Below, piece by piece: positions 1 to 17,975 of a DNA stretch of 64,000 bases. Position 1 is the stretch's first letter. Each line of letters starts with the position of its first letter. The notes beneath the pieces are model-generated. The model had not been told where the DNA came from. It ran no database searches and saw only the letters and a program-made list of their open reading frames with translations. This stretch comes from Anisakis pegreffii. Lineage: Eukaryota > Nematoda > Chromadorea > Rhabditida > Anisakidae. The DNA lies in NCBI GenBank assembly GCA_035041965.1, contig JAPYMA010002896.1:1-64000 (forward strand), given 5' to 3'. Both the position numbers and the translations under genes were made by a program.

Positions 1-50
1 AGGGGAATAGCTTTTATGAACGTTCAATTTGTTATCGTCACGGATTTATC

Positions 51-61
51 GACTTTCAGGC
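51..61 (+). promoter_or_regulatory. 3' splice or trans-splice acceptor just upstream of the ANKMY2 start codon
   Basis: A pyrimidine-rich acceptor (CGACTTTCAG, ending at 60) lies 11 bases before the ATG at 72. In nematodes such a site directly before the first codon is usually either the end of a 5'UTR intron or a spliced-leader acceptor. The sequence cannot tell which. It helps to place the start of the protein at 72. Confidence 0.4.
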
Positions 62-71
62 TAGTGAATCG

Positions 72-3000
72 ATGAAGCCAGGTGATTTAGACGAACAGGA
101 GCAACGAATATTTGAATTGATCCAAAAAAGTCAGTTCATTGTTTAATTCGATGAGGTGATGTTATTATGTGGTCGATTAGGCAGACGTGGATGAGCAGAA
201 CATTAATTTGTTCATTTCAGATGAAACCAATGAAGTGATATCATTGTTCAGGAATGGAAAGGCCCGAATCAACTGCCTTGATGCCGTATGTTTTTTGGTG
301 CAATTAAGCAACAATATTTTTTAGTGAGATTGTTTTCTCTAGAGTCTGCCTTGAATTATACTCTTCAGCCGTCCTTATGATTATTAAGTATAGAAAGATT
401 AGTATGAAATCGGATTAGGAATATTAAAGACTATAACTGACAAGGAGGATTATCCAAATATTCATGGACATAATTTAAAGTATTACTTTCTATGATAAAC
501 AGATTTTCTTTAGAATGGGATGACTCCCTTGGATCAAGCGTGTTTCAAAGCGAATCAACAACTAGTGGAATATCTCATCAAAAACGGAGCCGATCCGAAC
601 ACCAATCAGCATACTCATGGCTATAGTGCTCTCATGTTTGCCGCTATTTCTGGACAACCCGGTATCTATTTGTTCACTTAGTTTTCGAATACAAATCACT
701 CCGTCCGGCAATATTTGACCGCTGAGTCGTGTGTTGGTCAGTAGTTACCGATGGAAAGGCTCGAATCACCAGCGCATTTGATTCGAATCTTTTTTACAAA
801 CTCAAGTGTGATGTTTGAGAATTCCGTTTTCTTGAGTGTGAATTGATATGCTAGTGGCATTCCGTTTTCCCACTTTCATACCACGTTTGGCATCAGTTTG
901 AAGAGGGTGATCTTACAGATTCAGAGGATCGAAATTATGTTTCCGATCCATTCGCGAAATTAGTTATCCAGTGTTCAAAACTGAATGCGTGTGTCAGTAG
1001 GATTTGCTCTTAGAACAGATCAACGTGAAAAGAACCTAACTAATGATTGAAGAGTTAGTTACGTGACGAGGTTGATCGTTTTGAAAATTCCAGAAAGTCC
1101 CGAAATTTGTCGTATATTATTGGATGCAGGAGCGCATGCTTACAAAACCAATTCCATCAATAAGACTGCTTCCGAAATGGCTGCATTCGTTGGTGAGTTT
1201 ATTATGCTATTTATTATCGTTGTTGTCTTAATACGACCAAATTTTCCTAGTGAAGTACATAGGGCATTCTGTTTTACCAGTTCCATCAAAGAGAAAAGCA
1301 TCGAAAACGTCTGCTTAGTTAGCAGTGTTGGAATGTAGCATGGGTGCATAGATGACCAGACGTTGTGTATATGAGCTTTGCCTTCCGGAAGGAGTTTCTT
1401 GCATGCGAAATGTGATTCGGCCATTTAGTGTCTGCATTTCAGGTCAGCACGAGTGCGTAAGTGTCATCAATAACTATATTGGAATGGATGAAATAGAACG
1501 CTTGGTGCACCCCAAAGGCAAGGACAGTGAAGAAATATTTCCAGAAGAATTTTGTGTTCTAGTACATTCGATCACAAAAACACATCAAATCCATCCGGTA
1601 AAGGTGAGTTGGTTTGCCATTACTTTTTTTTTTCGCAGCTATAACTTGTCTTTTGTTGAATACTGCTTGTAAAGTTCTGTTATGAATAAGTCATAGAAGA
1701 GTATGTACAGTTTCAGTCCTAGAGACCGTTTACTTTTGGAACGGTTTTCCTTGTTTGTTGTTGGTGAACTCGATCTCGTCACCTCAGTGAAAAGTGTTTA
1801 TGACATACAGAAATCTTTAGTTGCATTCACAACTTTGTTCTGATAATTTTTTAAAATTAGGAATTGTGATGAGAGTATTTGTTCACGAAGCTGATCTTTT
1901 AGATCGTGTTCTTTGTTCACGATAATGAATTGATTCTGAATTATCGAAAAAAGTTCCTATACATAGTTGATCGATTGTTCGAACGTCAACTGCGGTGCAA
2001 GGAATCGAATGAGGTTCGTTTTTCTTTTGTCCTTTTCTTTAATCATAGTAATTAATTTAGAATCATTTTAAATGCATTTAGTTTAGGGCAAGAAGCAGTT
2101 TTAATTGATATCATTATGGTTTTTCTTCTTGAGTGACTGATGTTCCTCGATCTGTTGTTGAAGGTGATGTCTCTGAAACTGTGGCTCATCTTGTTCACGC
2201 TGAGAGAAACGCTGAAGTTTGTTGATTCGAATGCCAACTCTGGTAATTCTGTGGCGCATCTTCTACATGCATATGCGAAATTTTTGATTAAAATGGAACC
2301 CAACGAAAGGATACGACCGAATCTGGAGACTCTTCTTAGGAATGCTGTCCGTGCATTCCCCTACCATCAATCTCTTCTGTTCCAAACACTCGTGAAAGCA
2401 ATCGCAGGAACAAAATTTGTAAGCTTTTTACAGTTATCAATATGATAATGATCATCATTGGTTTATAGAATTCCTCTATAATAGTGAGAATTACTGCTCA
2501 TTTCATATTAGGATCGTTGCCATTCGTCAGATAATCTGACGGTTATTAAAGTTGTCACTTCTCTGACTTTGGCGTTTACTGAAATTCGTCTATTGTAAGC
2601 TGTAGACTTCCAAAAAGATTTCTGTAGCTGTGCGTGCTGATCCGATCAATTTGAGATGTTTATAAAATTCACTGAAATTGTGGACTAGCAGTGATTATCG
2701 TGTTGAGTTGTCAGTAAACCAGCAGTGTTTGCAACCTTTTGAAGTTGCTCACCGATGTTTTTGATCAACTTTATTTGCTAAGTGCCTGTATATCACTGTT
2801 GCGGGGATTGGTTTTGCTTAGTTGTTGTCGACATCCGTGAATCGTTCACGAGTCGGTAGTGCTCTCTAATTTCATTCAGGTAAAATAAGCATTCAATGAG
2901 CACAGCAGTTGAAATATAAGAGGGATCATTATGAAATCGTCCCAAAGTTAATTTGACTCTTTTTATTCATTTGTAATTTCGCGTGAAAATCGATGCTTTT

Positions 3001-3593
3001 GGAGGGTGATCGACCGGACGCATATTTCCACGTGGCAGGAACGTTGTTCGGTCAGCGAGCAGCCGAAACATGTCTGTTTTGTGCGGTGTGCGGTGTCTCT
3101 CATGCCAGGAAACGGTGTAAGGCATGCAAGGTTAATACTTAACGTTTTTGTCGAATATTTGATAGTTTTTAAATTGTTCGTTGAAAGAATTTAGTTTTGT
3201 TGCATTTCAGAGCCGAAAATTGGAACCAGAAAAATTAATCGAAGCCTGTAAAGCTTTATGAGTTCATAATCATTTGAACTTCTTTTTATTGGTTCACCAT
3301 TTATTATGCGAATGTTTTTATTTCAGTTGGGTTACTGCAGTGTCGAGTGTCAAAAATTTGACTGGCCATTTCATAAGCGATGTTGTTCGGCGATGGCCAA
3401 GATTTTAGAAGAGGAAGAAGCGAATCGTGCATCGTCGATTCAGTATATTGAAGACATACCAATCGGTAGTGAGGGTGAGGACACTGAGAATGCATCTCAT
3501 GTTGACTCGAATGAAATAAAATCAGACGTGGCCCACTTAGAAGATGTTGACGTATCGGCTTTATCACTTAACGATCAATCGAAAGTATCATAA
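72..3593 (+). CDS. ANKMY2: ANKMY2: ankyrin-repeat and MYND zinc-finger protein, nine exons, complete
   Basis: Exons: 72-129, 221-285, 514-661, 1094-1192, 1443-1603, 1903-2013, 2164-2418, 3005-3130 and 3327-3593. They sum to 1290 bases (429 residues), close to the 441 of human ANKMY2, and all phases join. Ankyrin repeats run through NGMTPLDQACFKANQQLVEY, the HGYSALMFAA segment and SPEICRILLDAGAHAY. GQHECVSVINNY then leads into the conserved middle region (HPVK followed by IVFFVHDNEL). The MYND finger is split over the last two exons: CLFCAVCG, then KRCKACK, joined to LGYCSVECQKFDWPFHKRCC. The zinc ligands are present, but the join makes the finger one residue shorter than usual between CKAC and YC. 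The C-terminus is acidic. Vertebrate ANKMY2 binds FKBP38 and helps bring adenylyl cyclases to cilia; that role here is inferred from family only. A correct acceptor at 1902 (CTTTTAG), not the nearer one at about 1860, keeps the frame. Confidence 0.9.
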
Positions 3594-4403
3594 AAATTAA
3601 TCGGATTTGTTGTTTTTATATGAGATTCTATTAGCTACATTCATTCCAACGAAGTGTAGCGGGTTGTTATTATAATAATTTTTTTTTGGAATTGGTGATT
3701 AACGTTTTCTATGGATAATACCAAAGTGAAATTCAATTGTGTGACATCAGTTGCTTTGTTATTTTCATTTGTTGATTGTGATATCAGTTTTTTTTCATTC
3801 GTTGAATGCTTTATGTGATCGGTGTTGGAAATTTGTCATTCATTTTCTGTAAATTATTCATTTCTCTAACAGCGCATTTCTGTCAATGAAAATACTATCG
3901 TTCACTTTTTATGGCAAATCTCTCGAGTGGATTCTGTTCTATAGAAATGATTGGTTGATTCGTCGAATAAATGTTTCCTTCTCAACAAAACATTTGTTCG
4001 GCGCTACATGTTCATGAAGTTAGCGATCAGTCATAAAGCGGAATACTTTCGCTTATTTATGTAGATGTACTCAAAGTCGTATCGAATATACAAACCATTT
4101 ATCACTTGCATTGAATACCTTCCATCGAAGATCATTATAATATATGAATTTGGGAACTGACTATACAATCACATCTCAAAATTTCACAGCAGTCCACTTC
4201 CTCCTTGATTTTTGGGTATAGAAACTTCAAAAAAAAAACCTGTTAGAAAGTCGTTCATGTTCACAAGACGGATCGAGTAGGTGAGTGTCGACTTGAAACT
4301 TAAGTCGACACTAAGTCTTAAGAGTTAAGTCTTAAGTCGATTTAGGTGAACAGCAATCATCGGGTTATTCTTCAATTTGTTGAGGAATTTTTAGAGTTGG
4401 TGA
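3594..4403. other. Intergenic region between ANKMY2 and PRMT7, with a poly(A) signal and palindrome cluster
   Basis: A canonical AATAAA lies at 3966-3971, about 370 bases after the ANKMY2 stop, and probably ends its transcript. The rest is AT-rich and has no ORF that looks coding. A palindrome cluster sits at 4284-4336. An acceptor-like GAATTTTTAG ends near 4394 and could receive a spliced leader for PRMT7. The spacing of roughly 0.8 kb is longer than in a typical nematode operon, so co-transcription is possible but not indicated. Confidence 0.5.
4284..4336. repeat. Palindrome cluster upstream of PRMT7
   Basis: AGTGTCGACTT (4284-4294) and AAGTCGACACT (4302-4312) form a perfect 11-bp inverted repeat with a 7-base loop. 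They are followed at once by two copies of the palindrome AAGTCTTAAG (4313-4322 and 4327-4336). The block ends about 70 bases before the first possible PRMT7 ATG. Confidence 0.75.
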
Positions 4404-9005
<4,602 letters not shown>

Positions 9006-9150
9006 CCATTAATCCCTGTTGGATTGCATAAAAGTCGCATAGCCATTTTGTTACTACTGTTGAATGTGTTTACAAAAACTCATTTTATTTGTTAAATTCG
9101 GTGAATGTCTCATTGAAATAGTCTGATAGCTGCTGCTGCTGCTGCTCCAC
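9006..9150. other. Downstream flank of PRMT7 with a short CTG run
   Basis: The 3' flank of PRMT7. No exact AATAAA was seen close to the stop. A (CTG)n-like run (GCTGCTGCTGCTGCTGCTCC) lies at about 9130-9149, directly before the small inverted-repeat element. Confidence 0.5.
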
Positions 9151-9419
9151 TCAGGGGCGTAACCAAAATTTGTTCCAGCAGAGGGACGGATGCAGCGCCG
9201 ATCTGAGGCAAAATTTTTTGGGTTTATTTTCTTGGTTCTTCATTCCTTTCCTTTCTTCTCATTCTTCCTCTCCTTCATTAATTCCATCCTCGGTCCCTTC
9301 CCTCTTCACCCCCATTACACCTTTGAAAGGTAGAAGAGAAGATTCTGAGGGGTTCGAAGAGATAACGGTTGCAAAGATTCAAGGGCACCCATTGCGTACT
9401 CCGTTGGTTACACCTCTGA
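9151..9419. mobile_element. Small non-autonomous inverted-repeat element (MITE-like)
   Basis: The left end TCAGGGGCGTAACCAA (9151-9166) and the reverse complement of the right end, TCAGAGGTGTAACCAA, match at 14 of 16 positions. They enclose about 270 bases with a strong pyrimidine-rich stretch (9235-9325) and no coding potential that I trust. No clear target-site duplication is visible, so the superfamily is not assigned. The ORFs crossing it on both strands look accidental. Confidence 0.55.
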
Positions 9420-12400
9420 ACGCGTTCGTCGCTTACCGTAGAGGTTGTATTCAATACTCTATCATAACTCTGTGTTGATAATATGTCGTCATTTGCAATT
9501 CGCATACCTCGCTTCGTTAATGTGAAATGAAATATTTCTATTGAAGTGCATCAACATTTGTTTAGCGGTTTAAAATCGATTGTACTTTAGGTCTTAATCA
9601 TCTGAAGAAACACTAATTTGGGAATTCTAGTAAGAGTACAAGTTCGCAAAGCACTAAAGTAGCATTTTAGGACGTTGCCTCTTGTACGTTGGGCACGTGA
9701 GCTTTGCTCAAAATTAGCGTATTTCTGAGCATATCGCGGATACTATGAAGATGCTATGAGGATACTGTTTCTGAGGATACGGTGAGATAAACTGTCGAAG
9801 CATTCTTGAGGAAACTATCGAAGGAGACAGTTTTGATTCTGTTTGAACACCCCATTCTCATTCGTTGATAACTCAGTGTTCACCGTCGAAATTTCCAATG
9901 TTCTTCGCCATTCACAAAAACTTACGCCTCGAAAGAATTGGGTCGGCTGAAATGAACTGATTCATTGCCTGAACTGATGCTGAAATGAGTCGATAACCAT
10001 GAAAAAATGTTTGCTGGTAGATTGTTGTGTGACTCGTATGAGATTCTCGTCCGATGAATTTCACTGAATGACGCAGTGCATTGCTTTATGTCGATGAAAA
10101 TTGGTTTAACGAAATTCAGAAACACTAAATGCTTTGCCAATGCGAGCGAGTCGAATCGCAAAGGAGGTAAACGAATGAAAATGTGCGCATTAAACTAAAG
10201 TTTTTATGCGACAGGATTCGAAAATGGCTTCAGAGAGGAGGCGATACTTCAGAAAATAAAATAAAGGATTGTGCCTCGATTGAAGGTTTCATGGGTGGTG
10301 TGAGCATCGAACCCTATTATAATTGATCTCGTCATTGACAAGCCACTCAGTCATCGCTCGAAAAACACTCATACGTCACGTCACGCCTAATTAATCAAAA
10401 TCCATTCATATTAAACAAAAATTCATCCAAAAAACGGATCCAAAAAACCAATGAAATGGAACAGAAGCTGGCCTCGTGCTAGCATTCAGGCTGTTTCAGT
10501 GTTGCTGAATATTCTATTCTTTATCCAGTAAGCTATTTCACTTATTCATTACCCAACTTCTTGGCACTGTTGCGATAATACACTGCTCGATGTTGTCATC
10601 GAAGGTTTATTACTGAGCAGCTGTTTAGTAACCAACAAGTTGAAAAACATCGCTAATCGTCAATTAGTGTCTGTTCAGAAGTTTAATCAGTCAGTTCAAT
10701 GATATTGATGATGGCTAATCAACGAATGACTTGATTTGTATATGATTTGATTGATCAGCCATAAAAAATGCTTGAATTAGACATAAATGTGTTTGATTTA
10801 TGTGTGGGTTAAGCCAAGCGAACTAGAAATTTTATGAAGGCATACAAGTTTTGTGTGTGCATTTGATGCAAGCACAGTGATGAATATGCGTACATTAATT
10901 CAAGTACATATAGATATTCTACGACGACGACATTATTAAGCCACCCTCATTCATTATTCAAAACGATCAAATGTACGCAAAAAATTGAGGATATTTGCAA
11001 TGCAAATCTTTCTAATTGTATTTTCGATGCACACAATAATTAGATACGTAACACTGATTGCGTTCTCAGAGAATGTTCATTCGTAGTGAATCGTTGACTG
11101 AATTTTTTAAAAGGATACTACGCTGAAATATTCTTCGCTCAATTGATCAAGTATATTTAATAAACAGGCGCAGGGTTGTTAACACATCGATCGCAATCAA
11201 TGTTCTCCCGGTCTGTGCATTTCTGTACGCAATTTCCAAAGATGAGAAATGTTACTGAGCCAATCACTCACTCACTTACTTGTCTGTCTGCTATAGGCAT
11301 TGATTCTCTGCGGCGTGACCCTTGGCAGTCATACATTTTCTTCTTGTGAAACGCTCGTTCCAATTAATAATAATAAGCATCAAACGACTCCAAAACCATC
11401 GCAGTAAAGGCTTGCGGAAGGGTCGCTCCTAGCAGTTTGCCCGATTGCATTTAGTTTAGGGAGGGTATGCCCGAGGGCCGTTCGCATTTACCATCAATAC
11501 TCACATTTTTATATATATATTTATTCATAAACATAACGATTTATTCATGAAAAAACACATTTCATTAAATATCACTTTGTTGAGTGGCTTTAGGGCTACA
11601 AACGAAACGAATGAAAGATGTTTGCATCAAACAATAAATTATTTTCCTGTTAGCATTACAGTTGGCAAAAGTTGAACGAAGAGAACAAATATCTAATATG
11701 ATTATTTGATGGGTGGTGAATATTTTGGAGGGCAAAATATCTGCGGAAACAAAATGTGGGGTGAACACTCCGCGGTCGAGGTGATCACAGCGAACCTTTC
11801 GTATCCTCTCAGTTCGAGCCTTTCATATTCAGTGCAATCGCAACAAGAAACGTCTCAAAAGCCGCATGCTGAAAATTGTTTTGCACTGTTTTCATCGATC
11901 GGGCTGGGATTGAACCTACAGAGAAGGAATGCTCAACTGGTTGCGGCTTTCCTGCCGTAAAAACTGCATCTATTACTACTTGAAACATTCACTGCTGATG
12001 TCCAACCTCCTAGTAATGAAATGCTTGAAACCACGTACCAAAATGTAGAGAGTACAGAAAAACAATGAGTAAACAAAACGGAACGGCTTTTTGCACCAAT
12101 TTCTCAATAAACCATCCATAAAACTGTTCTTCGACTCTCCTTGCTGACCCTTCCTATTGCCACATATAGTCAATATCTCCCTTGGAAATGAAACAGTCAT
12201 TCTCACTCGTTGTTCATTCGTATTTTGGCAGCTCATTTGCTAATAATTACTATCAAGGGGGCCATAGACTTGTGGAGCTGTGTTCTTGTGGATGATGCTG
12301 TTGCTAGTAGCCTATTCTATACGGTTGTTTCAGTTTTTCATTAATCTCATTCCTAAAAAGAGCCAAAATTTCACTATTGTGGTAGCATGCAGCTTGTTGG

Positions 12401-15400
12401 CTGCACTTCCCGATGTTTTGAATTGCAAACTGCATTCCATGAAGGTTCATCTTCGTATTTTCTTCGTCGCCGTTACATCACGAGATGAGATCAAATGAGA
12501 TACTTTCCTCATTTGTAGTGTGCCGCGTAATTTTCAGCAGTGGCATGATATTGCTTCCATTTATGGGCCTGCTAAGGTGGACCTCATGAACGCAGCGATT
12601 GCACTCGCTTGCTACCGTTCTAAAATTTCGCTCAGTCTATTCTCAGATTGGTTTTCATCAGCTGACTGTGCACCAACTAACAACAAGTGTGATAAAAGCT
12701 GGCGAACGAACGATCCTTCAGTAAACCGATCAGCCACCAAAGCTAAAAGAACGAATCTACGAATTACGAATCGAAACAAAGCAAAATTGCCGAATAAAAA
12801 TTACAGCGTCATCGAAAACAAAACTCAAAATCAGTTGTTTGTGTAGAACAAGTGCTCTTGTTAATGTGTTCGTTAATTGTCGAAGGCTCCAGAAGCATCA
12901 GAATGTATGTTATCTTGATACGTCAATAAAAGTACATTTTGTACTATTCACACTGATCTATGAGCCTTAAAAACCGCAACACTGTGAGTGCATTTGAGTC
13001 TCCTTTTTTTGAATTAAAAACGGACTTAGGTTTACATTCGAGACTGTGTTCAAGCCTGTGCATAAGATTTGTTTTCCAATGGGCCAATGTACTCGCTCGC
13101 ACTGTGCTAGTATGAGTTTTACGGATTGCCAAGGAATGCGCCTCTAATGTGGGTGTTTGGTTCTGTTCTGTTTTGTTCTGTTGCCATCACACATCAAACG
13201 ACATTCGAACAGTTATTTCCGATAATAAATCTTCGTGAAGTTTCCCAACTTATTTGTAATTACACGTGAAAATTAATCATCGCAATCATTCGCCTCTGTG
13301 CGACTGCTGTTCTCTTTGTTTACATCATCGAAATACACCTCATCAGATAAAATGAACAAATCGTTTCTGATTTCTGTTTTCTTGACTTCTGTTTTTGAAT
13401 GACTTCCAAAGATACGACACTTCTAAAGTCGACTGACTTGTTGCGCTTATGTGATGTGAGCAAATAATTCATCAGAAGCAGTAACAGAATGGTGAGGGTG
13501 ATAAACGAGGGTACTGGCTGTTTAAGGGAATCTGTCTGGCTGAATAGTTTGTGCATTGTCCGTCTTTTTATATAGTCAATCTCATTAAGTACATCAATCA
13601 AATTTTCGATAGCGACTAGATGGTTCTAAGCTGAAAATAATGCAATTGCGTTCCATGCTTGGTTCCACACCACTTTTCATTCGTAAATCACTTTTGTGCT
13701 TCAAACGGAAATAAATTCTTTTTGACAAGCAATTCCTAAAGATGCGCTCGCTCTCTCTTGAAAGCTTTTTCCCTACTGAAAGAAAAAGCGACTTCTTTCC
13801 ATATGACAGTACCATAAAATTTCTGTGTTTGGAGCGATAGACTTAGTTTCATCGCCAAAAAATCCGAATAATTTTATCTCATTTTCAGTTCGAATGGCCG
13901 ATTTATCAATTTGTCGACCACATCAAAATAGGCCCAACAATTTGTCAGAGAGCAAGCAACTGTTCATTGTGAGGTGAACGAGAACTCATTCGTTGCGAAT
14001 CAGTGATCGATTTTGTTGTTGTTAAAACAAAATCTTCCGTTACTGCTCTGCTTATCCAAAAGCGCTACTAGCATCGGTCGGCACAAATTCCACACTGCTA
14101 ACAATGAGCAACAATTGTCATTCGGATGATCAATTGAGGTGTCTGAAATTGACTGATACTGATTGTGAGTTAAGTGAAGTACGTCCATAATTTTACGCGG
14201 AACTCTTTGAATTTGCTCAGTGAATCTCATTGGTGATTCACTAATTGTTTTTCTCATAACATACATCCACAGTGATCATTCTTGACTAGTTCTACAGTAG
14301 TAGCATCGAGACAAGTAAAAGTAGATTTGCCTTTTTCAATTTTTTTCGTTTGCATTCAGAAGCAAACATTCAAACTCAACAAAAGTGAAATATACTTTAG
14401 GAATAAGCGTGTTGTTTCAGTGCTTGATTATAGTGTCTGGCTTCTGAAAGAATTTCGAATGCAAATTCGTTGTTTGCAATAGTCCCATTGCGCCCATGGA
14501 TGAGCCGATTGAAGTGATACTTCTTTATTATGGTCCATCAAACGTGATAAGTGTGATACAACTGCCCGGTTTTTTGCTATGGGACTTGCTTGATGTTTTT
14601 GATGTGATATCGTTGGTAAAATTTCATTGGATGAACAAGATGTTGTGTGCGTGTGTGTCTGTGCAGTTTGATGGTTGAAGTTACAAGTGAATCGTTTCAT
14701 GTGCTCGCTTGAAGAGAAATATTATTAACGACAATGTAAAACGCTATGTATAACGATGATGTGAAACGATCATTTTCAAAGAGATCGTTTCAAATTACCG
14801 TTAATATGCTACCCCTTTAACTGTTTATCTGTTATCTGTTGAAGATACTGAATCGTTTAAATAGCACGTCATTATTCCTTAAAAATGCGATTTCAATCAA
14901 AAAAATCTCAATGAAAAATTCAGCTTAACGATTTAGCGACGGCTGATGAGCAGCTGCACCAATTCACTGGTTTTCACGTCATATTTTGTTCACTTCAGTA
15001 ATCCGATAACCTTCTGCATTTCATTAAAACAACTCAGAAATACCACTGCTTCTTGCCTCAATTACTGACACCAATGCGAATATGCTCATCTGATAGATTC
15101 GCTCGTATTTTTCAAGTTCACCTTGTTTTTTTCATCTCGCGCATTTACCCAGCATATCTGAAACTTCCACCTCATCGGCTTTATCGGTGGCGGTGACTTG
15201 TTTCATTTCTCACCTAGGAACCTCATGTGATGTTGTCGGAAATCTGTACGTTTAGAGTGAGCCGAGAACATACTTCAGTTTCTGAACTTCAATCGTTCAT
15301 TTCTTTACAGTCATTCTCTGCTCTCACTTACCATAATCACTTGTCAGCTCACCGCATATAAATGCCTGTTCACCTCAGTGAACTCACATCCATTGTTTGA

Positions 15401-17819
15401 ACTCAATGTAGCGTATTTTTTCGCTGACATCATTCCCAGCAATGTTGTCTTATGTGAATTCATCATTCGTCATCAAATCTCAGCGTATTTTTGCATTTCA
15501 GTTTTCGAATCGTTGTCGATCAAAATTCACTCATCATATGCAATGATTTGAAAAACTTCACGATTCCATTCTAAGCCGAAGAAATTCAAAAACAAACAAA
15601 CAAGATAGCGTTGGATTTGCTGTCAGCATTTATCAAATTCAGTAACGAGTAAAGTCTCTGAAAAAGACTGTATACAATATCAAAAGTTCATTATCTTAGG
15701 ACGATTTTATTTCAGTGGAGAATGCTTCTTATCTCAGAATGTCTTGAAACAATTAATTGGACGTATAGCACAAACCGTTCCGAGCCTGATGCTTGTGTGC
15801 ATTGGAAAGGTAGCGTTGTGAAAACAATAATAAATTCGCAATGGTAAAAAAAGAAAAACTTAATGTCCTTTGATCAAGGCCGAAAGTATAATCAGAACGT
15901 ACATTAAAGTTGAGTTAAGTATCAGCGGTGAAGTCTGCCCAATTTCACGCTCTATTACAGCAGATACACTCGTAAAGAGTTGCTGTCACGCGTACTAACA
16001 ATAAGTGAACAGCGAATTAAAGAAGTATTTTGCGTGATACGAAATTTTCAAAAAATTTCATTGCTGACTCTGAGCAATCGATTAATAAAGTTCTAATCCA
16101 CTTTATGCGATGTTACAATTCAGCGAAATTTGCATTATGTTAAACGGGAATTGGCACTTCATTAAGCGTTATGAGGAATGCTTTCGAAAAACATCCGAAA
16201 GATTGAGAGGGCCGCAATGACAGCAACGCTTTCTAATGATGAGTAATTGCCACCTTCAGCGTAATGCAATTCGTTTACGCCTAGGATTATAGAGCTGTGA
16301 ACGGAAACTTATCAATTTGTAATCAACACAAAAAATATCACGCAAATGATTGACAATGAAAGTGCGACATGACAACTTGTTTATAAACCTTCTGACTCAA
16401 GAGATCGATCAATTTTATCAATTTGTGAACCGAAGGGGGTTAATGATCGCGTCAAAATTGTGGCAGTTGTTCGGTACAAGAAAACTTCGTTATTACACTC
16501 ATAGAAAGGATCGTAGATCACTTGTTGCTGGCATGAAAAGCAGGATATATTGGTGGAGGTTTCAAGATGAGACAGATCTTAACTACTTCATGATGACTGC
16601 CTTATAAGGGTTCTGTCCACCAGTGCCGTTGTGCGTTTTGATCAATAAGGGAAACAAATGTTATAAGGATAATTTTCATCAGTACTTCCATGATAAATAG
16701 GACTGAAATCGTTGCAGCAACTCGAACTTTATGACTGTTTTTGTAGTGAGGAGCCTAGAGATGTTTCAGATCGTATTTGTTGTAAACGGTGTCACTGAGT
16801 GAAGCCAAAAACTAAAGCTTGTTGAACCAAAGAACAGACTCAACTTCTTGTTGAACTGCTCATGCGTTTATGAGTCGGTTAATCGGACAGAAGAATCTGT
16901 GTTGCAAGATAATATTTTGAGGTTTTGTTGACCATATTCATTTTCTCATCCTCTGATCAATACCGATATTTTAGTGTCAGTGAATGTTGGTGACTGTCCT
17001 TATCGATAATATTTACGATACCAATCTCGATGTTTGAATATCACAAACTCCTTCCCTAAGCTGTAAATAATAAGTACGCCAAGAAAATGTTCATGCTTAC
17101 TTGCATTAGTTATCTCGAATCAACGCTACAATAAGCATCACACTTTAGAAGGAGTGTAACATTAAAGAAGTGCGATATTTCCATTCAGAAAAGGGCTTCA
17201 ATCGAATAACATTGAGCTAAGAGTACCAATAATGAAATATGCAAGATGTTTGGGAATGTTCCCATAAAAAAGTAAACATTTTCTGCCGCTCAACACCGGA
17301 AACTTGTCCTCTTTGCATGACCGGTCCGATGCCGAATTCAATCGATGCAGCGGTGAGAAGTGGTGTTGATGAATGAGAACGAAATACAATTTACGCTTTA
17401 CATAATTACACACATCAGTTACTCGCTTGCAGAGTTTTCATCATGGTATCGTGACTGAAATTATTTTGACAAATCTTTAAAATTGTTATCCGAATTCACT
17501 AAATAGCCACTAAAATTTTCCGGTTGACAGAGCAAGTCACTCACCAGTTGCTGGTGATGTGGCGTCAGGTGATATGTGAAGACGACGATGAACACAGGTG
17601 AGAAAGGTCAACTGTGTTGCTCAGCTTATCACATCAATACTTGTTGTGGTATTATCGTAAGCGGTAGGCGAAGCAAACAACAAAATCAGTGCTCTCATAT
17701 AGGTGTGCTCCGACTTATGATGACACTAGAGAACTACGGTAGGGGACTAATGCGGTGAACTGCGATGTGCGACATCAGTGGAACTAGAACTAGGACAGCT
17801 GGTATGGAGAGTCAGATTG
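9420..17819. other. Long stretch with no supported gene
   Basis: AT-rich DNA with many short ORFs on both strands but no chain of exons that I could link by splice sites, phase and family resemblance. The imperfect repetition of GAGGATACTG-like units at 9740-9790 is minor. Minus-strand ORFs at 11976-12236 and 13320-13601 contain single hydrophobic stretches but match nothing that I know. A weak plus-strand candidate at 12280-12846 is listed separately. The stretch may include regulatory DNA of the downstream receptor gene. Confidence 0.4.
12280..12846 (+). CDS. Possible fragment of an unrecognised membrane protein (weak)
   Basis: Two neighbouring ORFs. The first (12280-12498) has two hydrophobic segments (FLWMMLLLVAYSIRLF and NFTIVVACSLLAAL) and could end at a donor near 12450. 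The second (12520-12846) begins after a possible acceptor (CATTTGTAG), reads QQWHDIASIYGPAKVDLMNA and ends in a basic, Asn-rich tail at a stop. I do not recognise the family, cannot find further exons, and cannot show that the two join in frame. It may be chance. Confidence 0.15.
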
Positions 17820-17975
17820 AATTTCAGTCGGTGAAACCCGATTGGTTTCGGTCAGATTCCGATTAAAGGATTTCGGCCGAGTAATTCTGAGATTCGGTCG
17901 GAGTAACGAATTTCGCAATTTCGAAAAATGGTTCCAGTTTGATTCCGACCGATTCGAAATTTCGCTCATTGTCAG
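17820..17975. repeat. Foldback with repeated TTCGGTCGGA-like units
   Basis: GATTCGGTCGGA (17891-17902) faces TCCGACCGATTC (17944-17955), an 11 of 12 match as an inverted repeat. CGAATTTCG and CGAAATTTCG form inner and outer arms. Related TTCGGTCAGA and TTCGGCCGAG units occur just upstream (17848-17880). This looks like a small decayed foldback element rather than coding DNA. Confidence 0.45.

Noticed and set aside
1850..1902. ANKMY2 acceptor at about 1860 (AAAATTAG)
   Set aside because: It puts the next exon in the wrong phase. The acceptor ending at 1902 gives the conserved IVFFVHDNEL directly after HPVK.
11880..11960. tRNA-like segment (GGGATTGAACC on the plus strand)
   Set aside because: The T-arm stem does not pair and no acceptor or anticodon stem of the right length can be formed on the minus strand.
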